Below, piece after piece: positions 1 through 8,720 of a stretch of 64,000 nt of DNA. The DNA is taken from positions 374,206 to 438,205 of the forward strand of contig NZ_VCRA01000004.1 in the NCBI RefSeq assembly GCF_005938385.1. The letters run 5' to 3'. This DNA is from Paenibacillus mesophilus. Lineage in GTDB: Bacteria > Bacillota > Bacilli > Paenibacillales > NBRC-103111. The notes under the pieces are model-generated. The model saw only the letters and a program-made list of their open reading frames with translations, ran no database searches and was not told where the DNA came from. The translations under genes and the position numbers were made by a program. Position 1 is the first letter of the stretch. Each line of letters starts with the position of its first letter.

Positions 1-866
1 TATATCGACCGGCGCAGCCATCGGACGCCGGCAGGGCCGCGGCCTCCTACCGGGAGACGCCGCCCTCTCCATCACTCGCTCCGTACATCGCCTGCTTCTG
101 GGGAATGGACCAACAACCGGGCGTAGACTTGGGTACAGGTCACAGAGTCGTTCCGGACGGCTGCATGGATATGCTGTTCCAGTGGCTTCCGGACGGTCGC
201 ATCGTTCGCAGCTCGTTGTGCGGCGCGTTCGAGACGCCTTTCGACGCTTTGCCGCCGCTCGAGCGGATACGCTATTTCGGCATCCGTTTCTTTCCGGGCG
301 GTCTATATCGTCTGCTGCGGATTCCATCCGCGGAATTTACCGATCGGCTTCTGCCGCTGGAAGACATCCCGGGCGCTCCGGCATTCGAGCTTGCGGAACG
401 ACTACCCAACTGCTCCTCGTTCGAAGAACAGACGATGGTCGCCGAGCGCTGCATATTAACCGCCGCCAGTCAGCGGCAGCCGCTGGATACGGACCCGGGC
501 TTCGGCAGCGCCCTCTTCGACCTGCTCCGTTTCGGTGGAGCGATGCCGGTCTCCGAGCTATCCGTTCGAGGGGCTGTCAGCGAACGGCACCTTCACCGGC
601 TGTTTATGAAATGGACAGGCATCGGGCCGAAAACGTTCGGTCGTATCGTCCGGTTTCAGAAGATACTCGCGGACATGAAGCGCCGCCCCGACAGCCGTAC
701 CGATTGGGCCGACAGAGCGCTCAAGTTCGGTTACGCGGATCAAGCGCATTTCATCCGCGATTTCAAGTCGCTGTACGGGCAGCCGCCGGAGGAAGCCTTG
801 CGCGCGATGCGCGGACATGTCCGAAATATTCAATACGAACGCGCCGGGAACGAATATACTGATTAA
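1..866 (+). CDS. AraC family transcriptional regulator, 5' end outside window
   Basis: The frame is open from base 3 with no stop, so the gene begins before the window; the first in-window ATG at 105 lies inside the protein. The N-terminal part has the PDGCMDMLF-type motif of AraC regulators with a DUF6597-like sensory domain (homologues usually read '..APYIxxFW..' just before it, and APYIACFWG is present before the ATG). The last ~100 residues hold the two helix-turn-helix units, with VSERHLHRLF as first recognition helix and FGYADQAHFIRDFKSLYGQPPEE as the AraC signature, here quoted in two parts: FGYADQAHFIRDF and KSLYGQPPEE. It is probably a cytosolic DNA-binding activator. The target is unknown; the DinB gene follows directly. 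Confidence 0.85.
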   Translation, partial: YRPAQPSDAGRAAASYRETPPSPSLAPYIACFWGMDQQPGVDLGTGHRVVPDGCMDMLFQWLPDGRIVRSSLCGAFETPFDALPPLERIRYFGIRFFPGGLYRLLRIPSAEFTDRLLPLEDIPGAPAFELAERLPNCSSFEEQTMVAERCILTAASQRQPLDTDPGFGSALFDLLRFGGAMPVSELSVRGAVSERHLHRLFMKWTGIGPKTFGRIVRFQKILADMKRRPDSRTDWADRALKFGYADQAHFIRDFKSLYGQPPEEALRAMRGHVRNIQYERAGNEYTD

Positions 867-943
867 CAGTCCGCATAATGAGGAAGCTTCCTAATGAAAA
901 AGCTGAAGCTGTAAATTTCGTAACGAAAGCGAGTGTGTTGCAC

Positions 944-1429
944 ATGTCTCAAGTATCCGCCATCCGCGATCATTTGCTGCACGAGCTGGAGCACGGCGTG
1001 GCCACGACGCGCCGCATGCTGGAGCTCGTCAAGCCGGAGCAATGGGATTACCGGCCGCGCGACAATATGCGCACGCTGCTCGAGGTCGTCCATCATCTCG
1101 TGACGATTCCGGGAAGCGATCTTGTCATCATGCAGGAAAAAGGAATGGACGACGTCCAAAAGGTCGAAGCCGCGGTAAGCGGGGTACGCGATCCGATGCA
1201 GCTAGCGGCCGAGATGGAGCGGCTGTTCGGGGAAATGAAAGCTTACTTCGAGTCGCTTGGCGACGACGAGTTTTTGCACAAGGAAACCAAGGCGTTCTAC
1301 GCCGAAGCGCCCGCCGCACAAGTCAAGTGGCTGATCGAGACGACTACGCACGTGTACCATCACCGCTCGCAGCTGTTCAGCTACTTGAAGCAGCTCGGCC
1401 ACGACATCCAGTTTTTCATCTTGTATTAA
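944..1429 (+). CDS. DinB family protein
   Basis: About 161 residues, the usual length for the DinB/YfiT four-helix-bundle superfamily. His residues sit where this family binds a divalent metal: one in the first third (EVVHHLVT) and a pair near the end (THVYHHRSQL). Members are thiol-dependent metalloenzymes or uncharacterised stress proteins; no specific reaction can be assigned. The start is uncertain: ATG at 944 gives the canonical N-terminus MSQVSAIRDHLL, while an in-frame ATG at 878 would add 22 atypical residues. It lies 77 nt after the AraC gene in the same direction and may be cotranscribed with it. Confidence 0.8.
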   Translation: MSQVSAIRDHLLHELEHGVATTRRMLELVKPEQWDYRPRDNMRTLLEVVHHLVTIPGSDLVIMQEKGMDDVQKVEAAVSGVRDPMQLAAEMERLFGEMKAYFESLGDDEFLHKETKAFYAEAPAAQVKWLIETTTHVYHHRSQLFSYLKQLGHDIQFFILY

Positions 1430-1729
1430 TGATGAAGGAGCCGTACGTACCTCGCCATCCAGCGGGTATATACGGCCCTTTCTTTGAATACTCGTATGGT
1501 AAATGCGTAAGTGCATTTAGATCCCTAACGATTAGCGCTATAAATCGTTTAGACGGCGATCTACCTGCACTTTTGCATGCAAACGGGCGAAATTCGGAGA
1601 AAACGGGTAAACAAGATGCGCTTTTGCATTTTGGCAAATCCGGTCGGCAAATCATTAACGCAGTGAATTTTCACGGCCATGTTCCGCTAAAGCGATGTGC
1701 TCGCTTCGCTCACCGCCCGCAGTTGCCGC
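1430..1729. other. Intergenic stretch with short repeats, no gene seen
   Basis: About 300 bp between converging genes. It contains a perfect 12-bp palindrome TTTGCATGCAAA at 1572-1583 and two copies of TGCRCTTTTGCAT (1566-1578 and 1617-1629), about 50 nt apart. No convincing ribosome binding site plus reading frame was seen. The TGCA/TTTTGCAT-rich style looks like a dispersed intergenic repeat, but only one locus occurs in this window. Confidence 0.4.
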
Positions 1730-3262
1730 TTAGGAGCCGAATAAAGCCTCGGCCGCGGACTGCTGCAAGGAAGGCGCGCTATCGTACAGCAGCAGCGCCG
1801 GAACGGCCGGCACATGCTCCAAATCGTAGGAGGAGCCAAAGTGCACCAGGACGACATCCCCCGGATGCTCGGCCGCATATTGGTTCAACGCCTGCAGCAC
1901 GTCCGCGTCCATCCGCTTGTTATGCGTCAGCGCCACGATAACCGGTCCTGCTAGCGTACCTTCGCCGAGCAGCGGCTTGACGTCCGCGTACGCCTCCAGC
2001 CTCCTCTCCCCTTTCAGCGTACCGGTCAGCCGGACGAGCTCCGCGAACCGCTCCACCTGCTTGTCCCATACGAGCGTCCACCGCTCCGTCGCTTCGGTCC
2101 GCTTCAACGGCTTGAACCCGTTTACGGCGAGCGCCGCTTTGCGGGCAAGCCGAATACTGACCGATTCCGATTCGGGCTTGTTCAGCTTCTCGCCGTCGTA
2201 GTCGCGGAGCCGGAACGTTTCGGGAAGCAGTCCGTATTTCGCCTTCATGTTCAATATCCGTTCGACCGACTGCTTAATCCGCTCCTCCGACAGCTCGCCG
2301 CGGCGAACGGCGGTCAGTACCGCTTCTACCATCGGACCCGCCTCCTCTACATTCCGGGCATGGGCGAGCAAAATATCCGCCCCGGCCTGCAGAGCGAGCA
2401 CGCACGCTTCGGCCTGGGTAAATTTCGAGGTGACTCCTTTCATCGACAGGCCATCGGTAACGATGAGCCCGCCGAAGCCAAGCTCCTCGCGCAGCAGGCC
2501 GGTTGTCATCTTGTAGGACAGCGACGCCGGCAGCCCCGACGCATCGAGCGCGGGTACCGCGATATGTCCGACCATAACGGCATCCACGCCGGCTTCGATC
2601 GACTTGCGGAACGGGACAAGCTCGAAGCTGTCGAGCCGGGTCCGGTCGAACGGCAGAACGGGCAGGTCGAAGTGCGAGTCCACTTGGGTGTCTCCATGAC
2701 CGGGAAAATGTTTGGCCGTCGCGATCATCCCATGCTCCTGGTACCCGCGTATGACCGCACAGCCCATCGCCGCCACTTGGTCCCGGTCTTCGCCGAACGA
2801 ATGCGTGCCGATAACCGGATTGAGCGGATTGTTGTTAATATCGACGACCGGGCTGTAGTTGAAATTAACGCCCATGGCCAGCGACTCTTCCGCCGTCACC
2901 CGCCCCGATTCGTAGGCAAGCGCTTCGTCCCCGGCCGCCCCCACCGCTTTGTTCTTCGGAAAATGAACGGCCCCTCCGCTCTTCAGCTTGCAGCCCGCGC
3001 CGGCCACGAAATCGGCCGATATGAACAGAGGGATTCCGCTGCCTTCGGTCATGGATGCTTGCTGCATAGCCGAAGTCAACCGATGCACCTGCGCGGGACG
3101 GTCGAGGCTCCCCATATCGAGGAACATGCCTCCCGCCTTGTAATCCGCGATCATCCGCTTGGCAAAATCCGAAAACACCAGTCCCGTATTGTAAAATGTA
3201 AACAACTGCCCGACCTGTTCCCTCAGCGTCATCCGCCGGATTCTATCCTTCAGCTCGCTCAA
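1730..3262 (-). CDS. nagZ: Glycoside hydrolase family 3, NagZ-like beta-N-acetylhexosaminidase
   Basis: About 510 residues. It carries the NagZ signature KHFPGHGDT followed by the DSH loop (His-containing catalytic loop of NagZ), the nucleophile motif VTDGLSMKG, and the N-terminal LREQVGQLF typical of this clade. After the TIM barrel there is a C-terminal alpha/beta extension of ~150 residues, as in Bacillus NagZ/YbbD-type two-domain enzymes. No signal peptide is visible, so it is probably cytosolic, hydrolysing GlcNAc-MurNAc or related GlcNAc glycosides in wall recycling or chitooligosaccharide use. Start: GGAGTG is spaced 7 nt from TTG at 3262; an ATG at 3277 is also possible. The gene for a GntR/solute-binding fusion lies upstream on the same strand, and hairpin repeats fill the gap between them. 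Confidence 0.85.
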   Translation of the reverse strand: MSELKDRIRRMTLREQVGQLFTFYNTGLVFSDFAKRMIADYKAGGMFLDMGSLDRPAQVHRLTSAMQQASMTEGSGIPLFISADFVAGAGCKLKSGGAVHFPKNKAVGAAGDEALAYESGRVTAEESLAMGVNFNYSPVVDINNNPLNPVIGTHSFGEDRDQVAAMGCAVIRGYQEHGMIATAKHFPGHGDTQVDSHFDLPVLPFDRTRLDSFELVPFRKSIEAGVDAVMVGHIAVPALDASGLPASLSYKMTTGLLREELGFGGLIVTDGLSMKGVTSKFTQAEACVLALQAGADILLAHARNVEEAGPMVEAVLTAVRRGELSEERIKQSVERILNMKAKYGLLPETFRLRDYDGEKLNKPESESVSIRLARKAALAVNGFKPLKRTEATERWTLVWDKQVERFAELVRLTGTLKGERRLEAYADVKPLLGEGTLAGPVIVALTHNKRMDADVLQALNQYAAEHPGDVVLVHFGSSYDLEHVPAVPALLLYDSAPSLQQSAAEALFGS

Positions 3263-3292
3263 CGCCACACACTCCATTCCGATTTGTCATGG

Positions 3293-3428
3293 CCCCCAAA
3301 AGTGGAGCAGGCCTCCGAAGCTTATTCCAAGTACTTTTGGGGGAGCCCCCGACTAAAATACCCCCAAAGTGGACCATGCCTTCGAAGCCGATTCCAGGTA
3401 CTTTCGGGGGCGCCCCCCGAACTAAACA
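3293..3428. repeat. Two tandem ~68-nt hairpin repeats, locus A
   Basis: Two units, starting at 3293 and 3361. Unit 1 pairs CCCCCAAAAGT (3293-3303) with ACTTTTGGGGG (3333-3343). Unit 2 pairs CCCCCAAAGT (3361-3370) with ACTTTCGGGGG (3400-3410). The loop carries a small CTTCGAAG-like palindrome and ATTCCA(A/G)GTAC before the 3' arm. Each unit ends with a CCCC(C)GAACTAAA-type tail that can pair with the preceding G run instead. The same family occurs at 63537-63710 with a matching pair change in the stem. Confidence 0.8.
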
Positions 3429-4889
3429 TCATTGTTTCAAGAACAGCTGCTCCAGCCGTTCGCTCGCTTCCGCCTCATCCTCCAGACGGGACCAATACCC
3501 TTTCAGCTCTTCGCGGATCGCTACCAGCACCCCCGCGCCAAGATTCAAGTCGTCGTACAGCCGGCAGCGGGGCCAGCATGCCGCGAACGCCTCTTCCCCT
3601 TCCGGCCGGTTTCCCTCAAGCCCGTCACGCAGCGATGCGGCGCCCGGATGAACCGGAAGGGTAACCGTATGACGTCGAATGCGGCTCTGCGCTTTCTCGC
3701 CGCATAAATAACAAATCAGCTCGAGCGACGCTTCCGGATGCCGGGTGGACCGGTTGACGGCTAGTCCGGTGACGAGCAGCAGGGTGTCGGACGTACGCAG
3801 CGCCGGCAAAGCCGCAACCCCGTACCGGATACCCGCATCGCGCAGCCGGTTCATGCCGTAATACGTCGTCATAATCATCGAAGCTTTGCCTTCCTTGAAC
3901 CACCGCTCGATATCGGCGTCGTTCTCCGTCAGCAAGTGATGGGACCGGCGCTGCTGGTGGATCAGGTCGCGAGCCACGCGAAGGCTTTCCCACAAAGCCG
4001 GGTCCTCGGAAGCCCGGGCATCGTCCGCAAGCCGAAAGCGGAACCCGTTCTGCAGCAGAAAGACAGGCCAGCGGTTGAGGGATTGGATATGTACGGCAAA
4101 CCCCCATACGTCGAGGCTGCGCGCCAGCACGCGGGCATTTTTCAGCAGCGTGTACCACGTCCAGCCGTCATGCGGCTCCTCCAGACTGCAAGCTTGAAAA
4201 TGGTCCCGGTTGTAGCAAAGCATAACGGGCGAATATACGAACGGAGCCGCTGCCGCACGGCCCGTGCTGTCCAGAAACGGCTTCGCTAGCATCGGATGAA
4301 CCGTTTCTCCGAGCGGAGGCTGTCCCATCAGCTTCAGATTCGGATCATGCCCCTTCAGTTTGAGTGCATCCCAAGCGCTCACCGTGAACACATCGGCCAT
4401 ACCATGCTCGGCATATTCGTGCGGAAAAGAGCAAGGCAGCAGCTGCACGCGGATACCGGGATGCTCCCGTTCGTATTCGGCCACGAGCGACGGCAAGAGC
4501 GCTTCTTCGTCCATCTTCGGATAATAGGCCAGCCTGATCGTAATCCCCGTTTCGCCAGGTACGGCTACGACTCTCGTCCCTCCCTTGCCTGACGAATCTC
4601 CGCCCGGAGCTGTCGACGATACGTCGGACCCGGACTGTTGCCCGACCGTACTTCCCTCAGCGATGACTTGGTTCCCTACCCGCCGGATTTTGCGGACGAG
4701 CCCTTCCGCCACCAGCTCGTCGAGAGCCCGTCTCACCGATTCCTTGCTTAACCGGAACTCCTTCCCGAGTGCCACCTCGGAAGGCAAATATTCGCCATGC
4801 TGCAGCGTTCCTTCCCTTATTTGGTTCCTAAGCACGTCCAACAGCAGCCGGACACGTTCGGTCAATAGTTGCCGGGTAGGTCGTACCAT
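3429..4889 (-). CDS. GntR-type regulator fused to family 1 solute-binding protein domain
   Basis: 486 residues. Residues ~8-75 form a GntR winged helix: LRNQIREGTLQHGEYLPSE, then SKESVRRALDELVAEGLVRK. After a Gly/Ser-rich linker (~85-112), residues ~115-480 resemble an extracellular solute-binding protein family 1 (type II periplasmic-binding fold): ITIRLAYYPKMDEE, YEREHPGIRVQLLP, ADVFTVSAWDA, FVYSPVMLCYNRDHF. There is no signal peptide or lipobox, so the sugar-binding-like domain should work in the cytosol as the effector-sensing part of the regulator. The start is supported by GGGGGTG before ATG 4889. An inverted repeat at 4924-4941 upstream is a candidate operator. Neighbours (NagZ-like enzyme downstream, secreted propeller protein divergent) suggest control of glycan metabolism; the ligand is unknown. 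Confidence 0.8.
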   Translation of the reverse strand: MVRPTRQLLTERVRLLLDVLRNQIREGTLQHGEYLPSEVALGKEFRLSKESVRRALDELVAEGLVRKIRRVGNQVIAEGSTVGQQSGSDVSSTAPGGDSSGKGGTRVVAVPGETGITIRLAYYPKMDEEALLPSLVAEYEREHPGIRVQLLPCSFPHEYAEHGMADVFTVSAWDALKLKGHDPNLKLMGQPPLGETVHPMLAKPFLDSTGRAAAAPFVYSPVMLCYNRDHFQACSLEEPHDGWTWYTLLKNARVLARSLDVWGFAVHIQSLNRWPVFLLQNGFRFRLADDARASEDPALWESLRVARDLIHQQRRSHHLLTENDADIERWFKEGKASMIMTTYYGMNRLRDAGIRYGVAALPALRTSDTLLLVTGLAVNRSTRHPEASLELICYLCGEKAQSRIRRHTVTLPVHPGAASLRDGLEGNRPEGEEAFAACWPRCRLYDDLNLGAGVLVAIREELKGYWSRLEDEAEASERLEQLFLKQ

Positions 4890-4923
4890 AGCGGCACCCC
4901 CTTCAATCTCGGTATGTCATGAT

Positions 4924-4941
4924 TCGTATCATATCATACGA
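4924..4941. promoter_or_regulatory. Inverted repeat, candidate GntR-type operator
   Basis: TCGTAT-N6-ATACGA is a perfect 6+6 inverted repeat, 35 nt upstream of the GntR-fusion start codon and in the intergenic region shared with the divergent secreted-protein gene. Spaced dyads of this size are typical GntR operators. Autoregulation is inferred. Confidence 0.45.
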
Positions 4942-5022
4942 CCGCTCTTTAATATAGCCTAGAAATCACCGCGTAGGAGAAAAGACCTTTATTTAGACAA
5001 CAAATCGAGTATTGACAGCGCA

Positions 5023-5037
5023 TTCAAAGCGTTTTAG
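5023..5037 (+). promoter_or_regulatory. cre-like site
   Basis: TTCAAAGCGTTTTAG matches the CcpA cre consensus WTGNAANCGNWNNCW at 12 of 15 positions. It lies ~80 nt upstream of the TTG start at 5117, near a TTGACA at 5012-5017, but no well-spaced -10 was found, so the promoter itself is not assigned. Confidence 0.3.
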
Positions 5038-5116
5038 GCTATATACAATACAGTTAATTCGCCTACAATTCCCCGATTATCGGTTTCTAGGCGATAAAAT
5101 AAAGGAGGATGAAACG

Positions 5117-8100
5117 TTGAACTGGAAAAAAGGCTGTTTGACGGTATTATGCGGCGCAATCGCTCTGCCCGGTCTTGCCCTGTCGACGACGAAAGCTCGT
5201 GCGGACGAGGCGATAGACTATATTCCGCTGACGGTTGCGAATGCGGGATTCGAGCAGTCCGCAACGTCCCTGCCCGGCTGGAACGTCATCCCTGCATTGC
5301 CCGCAACCGGTCTTGAGGTGCAAATCGCGCACAATCCAGTATTCGAAGGCTCGAACAGCGTCAAAATCACGGACAACAACAGCAGCAGGTCTTTGGACGT
5401 CTTCAGTACCCCGATCCCTATCACGGAAGGGAGGACTTACCGGCTTACGGCCAAAGTATACGTCGAAAGCAAGAGCGTTCGGGGCTACCTGCGCTTCAAG
5501 AAAAGCGGGTCGTCCGCCGATTTGGCCGGCAGCGCCAACACGCAGCTGATCAGCATCAAAGCTTCGGGAAACGGCTGGCAGGATATGACCATCGAGGGGG
5601 TAGCCCCGGCAGGCGCGGAATATGCGGAAATCTCCTTTTACATGGGCGGATCGGGCACAGGCACGGCCGCTTATGTGGATAACGTCAAACTCGACTGGAA
5701 GAAGGTTACGATGACACAACCATTAAACTTGCCGTACGATGCGCCGGTCCTGATCGGCGACGCGGTCCAATACGCACTCTCCCAATCGGCCTCTTACGGA
5801 ATCGGCCCCGACGGCACCGCCGAACAATATGTCACGACAGTAGGAGCCCCCGTTTCGTTCCACGTCGTGGACGCCGTAACGGGCGCCTTGACATTTTCCG
5901 AACGAATCGCCACTTCCGCGGATACGATCTGGGGAATGGCACGGGCATCCGACGGGAATATGTATTTCAGCACCAACGGCATTCTGTACCGTTATCTGGT
6001 GACGGAACGCCGCATCGAGCCGCTTGGCGCGAACCCGTCGAACAAGCAGGTATTCGATCTGAAGGCGAGCCGCGACGGCAAGCTGTATGGCGGCACGTTT
6101 TCCAGCACCAACCTCGGACGCGTATTCGAATACGACATCGCCACCGGGCAGTTTCGCGATCTAGGCGTGATGAAAAGCGGTCAGCAATATGCCCGGGGTC
6201 TCGGCGTAACGGACGATTATGTCTATGTCGGCATCGGTACGACGGCAGCCTTGATGCGCTACGATCGCCGCACCGGAGCGGTTGACGAAATCGTGATTCC
6301 GGGAGTGTCCGGCACGACCAAAACGATATCCGAAATCGATGTGTACGGCGACAAGCTGTTCGCTTACAGCGGTGAAACGCTGTACGTGATCGACGAGAGA
6401 TCGCAGCAATTGATCAACACGATAACGTTCCAGACGAAAATTTCTCCGCCTTCGCCTTACAATCCGAACCTGATCTACTACAAGCTTAAGGGCGAGCTGT
6501 ATACATACGATATGGCAAGCAATCGGACAGCCAAAGTGGAAGGGATCCCAGAGCTGCCGGATGATACCGCGATCAAAAGCCATGCCTGGATTTCCCCGAC
6601 AACGGGGACATTCGCCGGGCGCGCGGTTCTGGCGGGGATGGCCGCGTTCGGAGAGTCGTTTCTATACGATCCGGTAACGAATCGGTACGAGGAGCATGCC
6701 GCCGATTTGCCAACCTCGGCCACTCTGGGCAACGCTCTCGAGGCTTCCGGCAGCTATCTGTTTCTCGGCGGCTACCAGCGCGGCATGAGCATTTACGATA
6801 CCGCTTCGGGACGATTCGTATACAGCAACAAGCAATTTCACCAGCCGGAGGGAATCGGCTTCCTCGGCGATGCGATTTATTTCGGCACCTACAGCGGAGC
6901 GAGAATGTACCGGCTCGACATGTCGAAGCCGTTCGCCTACAGCGAGTTTTCATCGGGCAATCCGGGACTCGCGCTCGATATCGGGGACAGCCAGGATCGG
7001 CCGTTCACGATGACAAGCGGAGACGGTAAGCTGTTTATCGGAACGTTTCCGGGCTATGGCAGCTTGGGCGGAGCGCTCACCGTTCTGGAGGAAACCGTCA
7101 CCGGGGTGACCTATGAAACGTTCCGCAACGTCGTGCCGAATCAGAGCATTTTCGGCTTGGCATACCGAAACGGCAAAGTATACGGCGGAACGTCGCGTGG
7201 CGGCGGTCTGGGCATCGAGCCGACCGAGACGGAAGCGAAGCTGTTCGTATTCGACACGGCGACGAAGCAGGTTATCCGTACTTTTACACCGCAAATACCG
7301 GGACTTCGCGGCAAAGCGAATCTGATCGGCGAATTGTCGATCGGCCCTGACGGCTTGCTGTGGGGGATCATGGACGGCATGGTCGACTCGACCGGCTACG
7401 ACGCGGCCATCTTCGCGCTGAATCCGGATACGCTTGAAGTTGTCAAAAGCAAAATCGTAACGCTGTCCCCATTCAATACGAGCAAATACAGGCCTTATTA
7501 CATCCGCTGGGGGCAAGACGGACTTATGTATACGACTATCGGACGCAAGCTGTTCGCGATCGACCCGCAAGATTTACGGACGAAGCAGCTCATTCCGGAT
7601 ACCGTCAATTTAATGACGCTCGGCTCCGACGGAAGCATTTATTATGTAATCGGCTCCAAGCTGTATAAAATACCGGTCAAAATTGGCCACGCCATCATTA
7701 TAGCGGATCGGCTTGCTCTCGGAGTCGGCGATACGGCAAGCGTGACCGCATCGGTTTACTTGGCTAACGGACTCGACGCGGAGATGGGCGGCGCTTCGAT
7801 TCAGTACAGCTCCAGCAGGCCCGAGGTGGCGACCGCAGCCGGCGGCATCATTACGGCCCATAGTCCGGGGACGACCGAGCTCAGCGCCATGGTCACGCTG
7901 GATAACCGGACGGTTGCGACCGCATCGGTGACGGTTTCGGTCGTTGGCGACCGGTTCGGCGAGCTGAAATATCAGCCGAATGGGATGATCAAAGGGGAAA
8001 TCGAGGTTGATACTCCTCCGCGTGACGGAGTACTGCGGATCGAAGCCGTCTCGCCTGACGGTGCTGCCGTTTCCTCCGAGACGATCCCGACATCGGCGGG

Positions 8101-8248
8101 CGACCGGGCGAAGAATGGAGTGCTGTCCTACGAGTTCAAAATGAACATCCCCGCCCATACAGCGAATCAAATCCGCTTATATGCTTACCGTGACGGTATT
8201 TTATACAGCGCATCTCCATGGCTTATGCGCAAACACTCCGACCAATAA
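5117..8248 (+). CDS. Secreted multidomain beta-propeller protein with lectin-like N-terminus and Ig-like C-terminus
   Basis: 1043 residues from TTG 5117, chosen because AAAGGAGG lies 8 nt upstream and it gives a clean signal peptide (KKGCLTV...LALSTTKARA, cleavage before DE). Residues ~38-200 look like a jelly-roll carbohydrate-binding module (VANAGFEQS...LPGWNV, SVKITDNNSSRSLDV, YVDNVKLDW). Residues ~230-860 have repeated propeller-type blades with [D/G]GKLYGGTF, LFIGTFPGYG and KVYGGTSRG motifs. Residues ~870-960 resemble a BIG2 Ig-like domain (LALGVGDTASVTASV, GIITAHSPGTTELSA). It is probably an extracellular or wall-associated glycan-binding protein or lyase-like enzyme; no catalytic residues were recognised. 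The cytosolic protein at 26582-28366 has the same blade style. Confidence 0.8.
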   Translation: MNWKKGCLTVLCGAIALPGLALSTTKARADEAIDYIPLTVANAGFEQSATSLPGWNVIPALPATGLEVQIAHNPVFEGSNSVKITDNNSSRSLDVFSTPIPITEGRTYRLTAKVYVESKSVRGYLRFKKSGSSADLAGSANTQLISIKASGNGWQDMTIEGVAPAGAEYAEISFYMGGSGTGTAAYVDNVKLDWKKVTMTQPLNLPYDAPVLIGDAVQYALSQSASYGIGPDGTAEQYVTTVGAPVSFHVVDAVTGALTFSERIATSADTIWGMARASDGNMYFSTNGILYRYLVTERRIEPLGANPSNKQVFDLKASRDGKLYGGTFSSTNLGRVFEYDIATGQFRDLGVMKSGQQYARGLGVTDDYVYVGIGTTAALMRYDRRTGAVDEIVIPGVSGTTKTISEIDVYGDKLFAYSGETLYVIDERSQQLINTITFQTKISPPSPYNPNLIYYKLKGELYTYDMASNRTAKVEGIPELPDDTAIKSHAWISPTTGTFAGRAVLAGMAAFGESFLYDPVTNRYEEHAADLPTSATLGNALEASGSYLFLGGYQRGMSIYDTASGRFVYSNKQFHQPEGIGFLGDAIYFGTYSGARMYRLDMSKPFAYSEFSSGNPGLALDIGDSQDRPFTMTSGDGKLFIGTFPGYGSLGGALTVLEETVTGVTYETFRNVVPNQSIFGLAYRNGKVYGGTSRGGGLGIEPTETEAKLFVFDTATKQVIRTFTPQIPGLRGKANLIGELSIGPDGLLWGIMDGMVDSTGYDAAIFALNPDTLEVVKSKIVTLSPFNTSKYRPYYIRWGQDGLMYTTIGRKLFAIDPQDLRTKQLIPDTVNLMTLGSDGSIYYVIGSKLYKIPVKIGHAIIIADRLALGVGDTASVTASVYLANGLDAEMGGASIQYSSSRPEVATAAGGIITAHSPGTTELSAMVTLDNRTVATASVTVSVVGDRFGELKYQPNGMIKGEIEVDTPPRDGVLRIEAVSPDGAAVSSETIPTSAGDRAKNGVLSYEFKMNIPAHTANQIRLYAYRDGILYSASPWLMRKHSDQ

Positions 8249-8317
8249 AGCGAGCTTTTGCTCATCCGAAAGGCACCGGACTGCAACCAAGTTGCATGCC
8301 GCGTGTCTTTTTTTCCA

Positions 8318-8662
8318 TATACGCTGGCACCCATTTCCGATATTCTGGTAGAAACGATTCGATTGGCGGCCGCCTCGTCTTACACGTTCCGTGGCACGAT
8401 CGCGGAAACGATCGACGCCCTGTTCGACGCCCCTTACCACCGCACGCCGTTTCTCGATCCTTCTATAAAAGAGATCGGCGTCGGCAAGGCCAGCGATTAT
8501 ACGATCATCGAGTTCGGCATGGGAAACAATGAAACGACAGTCTGACGAATGCGGTTATTTTGATGCCGCGCAAGCCGCTTCAAGCGGATTCGACCTATCA
8601 CGTCATGCTGATGCTGCAAGCGACTATGAAAGACGGCAGCAAAGCAACCAAAGGACATCCCC
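8318..8662 (+). pseudogene. Remnant of CAP-domain (SCP-like) secreted protein
   Basis: Frame 2 encodes SYTFRGTIAETIDALF, then APYHRTPFLDPSIKEIGVG and SDYTIIEFGMGNN, which resembles the second half of bacterial CAP domains (..SPYHRxPFLNP..EIGxG..YTVxNFG). It stops at 8545. The downstream C-terminal part of such proteins continues in another frame from ~8551: AVILMPRKPLQADSTYHV, like the 'V.L.P..PL.PGTTYTV' region of CAP proteins. No start, signal peptide or N-terminal half is present, so the copy is truncated and frameshifted. An intact but different CAP protein lies at 11492-12997. Confidence 0.6.
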
Positions 8663-8720
8663 GTACGTCTACATATAGAGGAAATGCCGATAACCGAAAA
8701 AATGCGAGGAACTGTCGAAC

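Noticed and set aside
1042..1941. 299-codon frame on the plus strand
   Set aside because: Overlaps DinB in another frame and runs through the intergenic repeat into the nagZ end; no motif.
3293..3428. Hairpin repeats as a CRISPR array
   Set aside because: The whole ~68-nt unit repeats with no variable spacers, and there are no cas genes.
5012..5116. Upstream extension of the secreted propeller protein
   Set aside because: Would place ~35 non-signal residues before a good signal peptide; AAAGGAGG supports TTG 5117.
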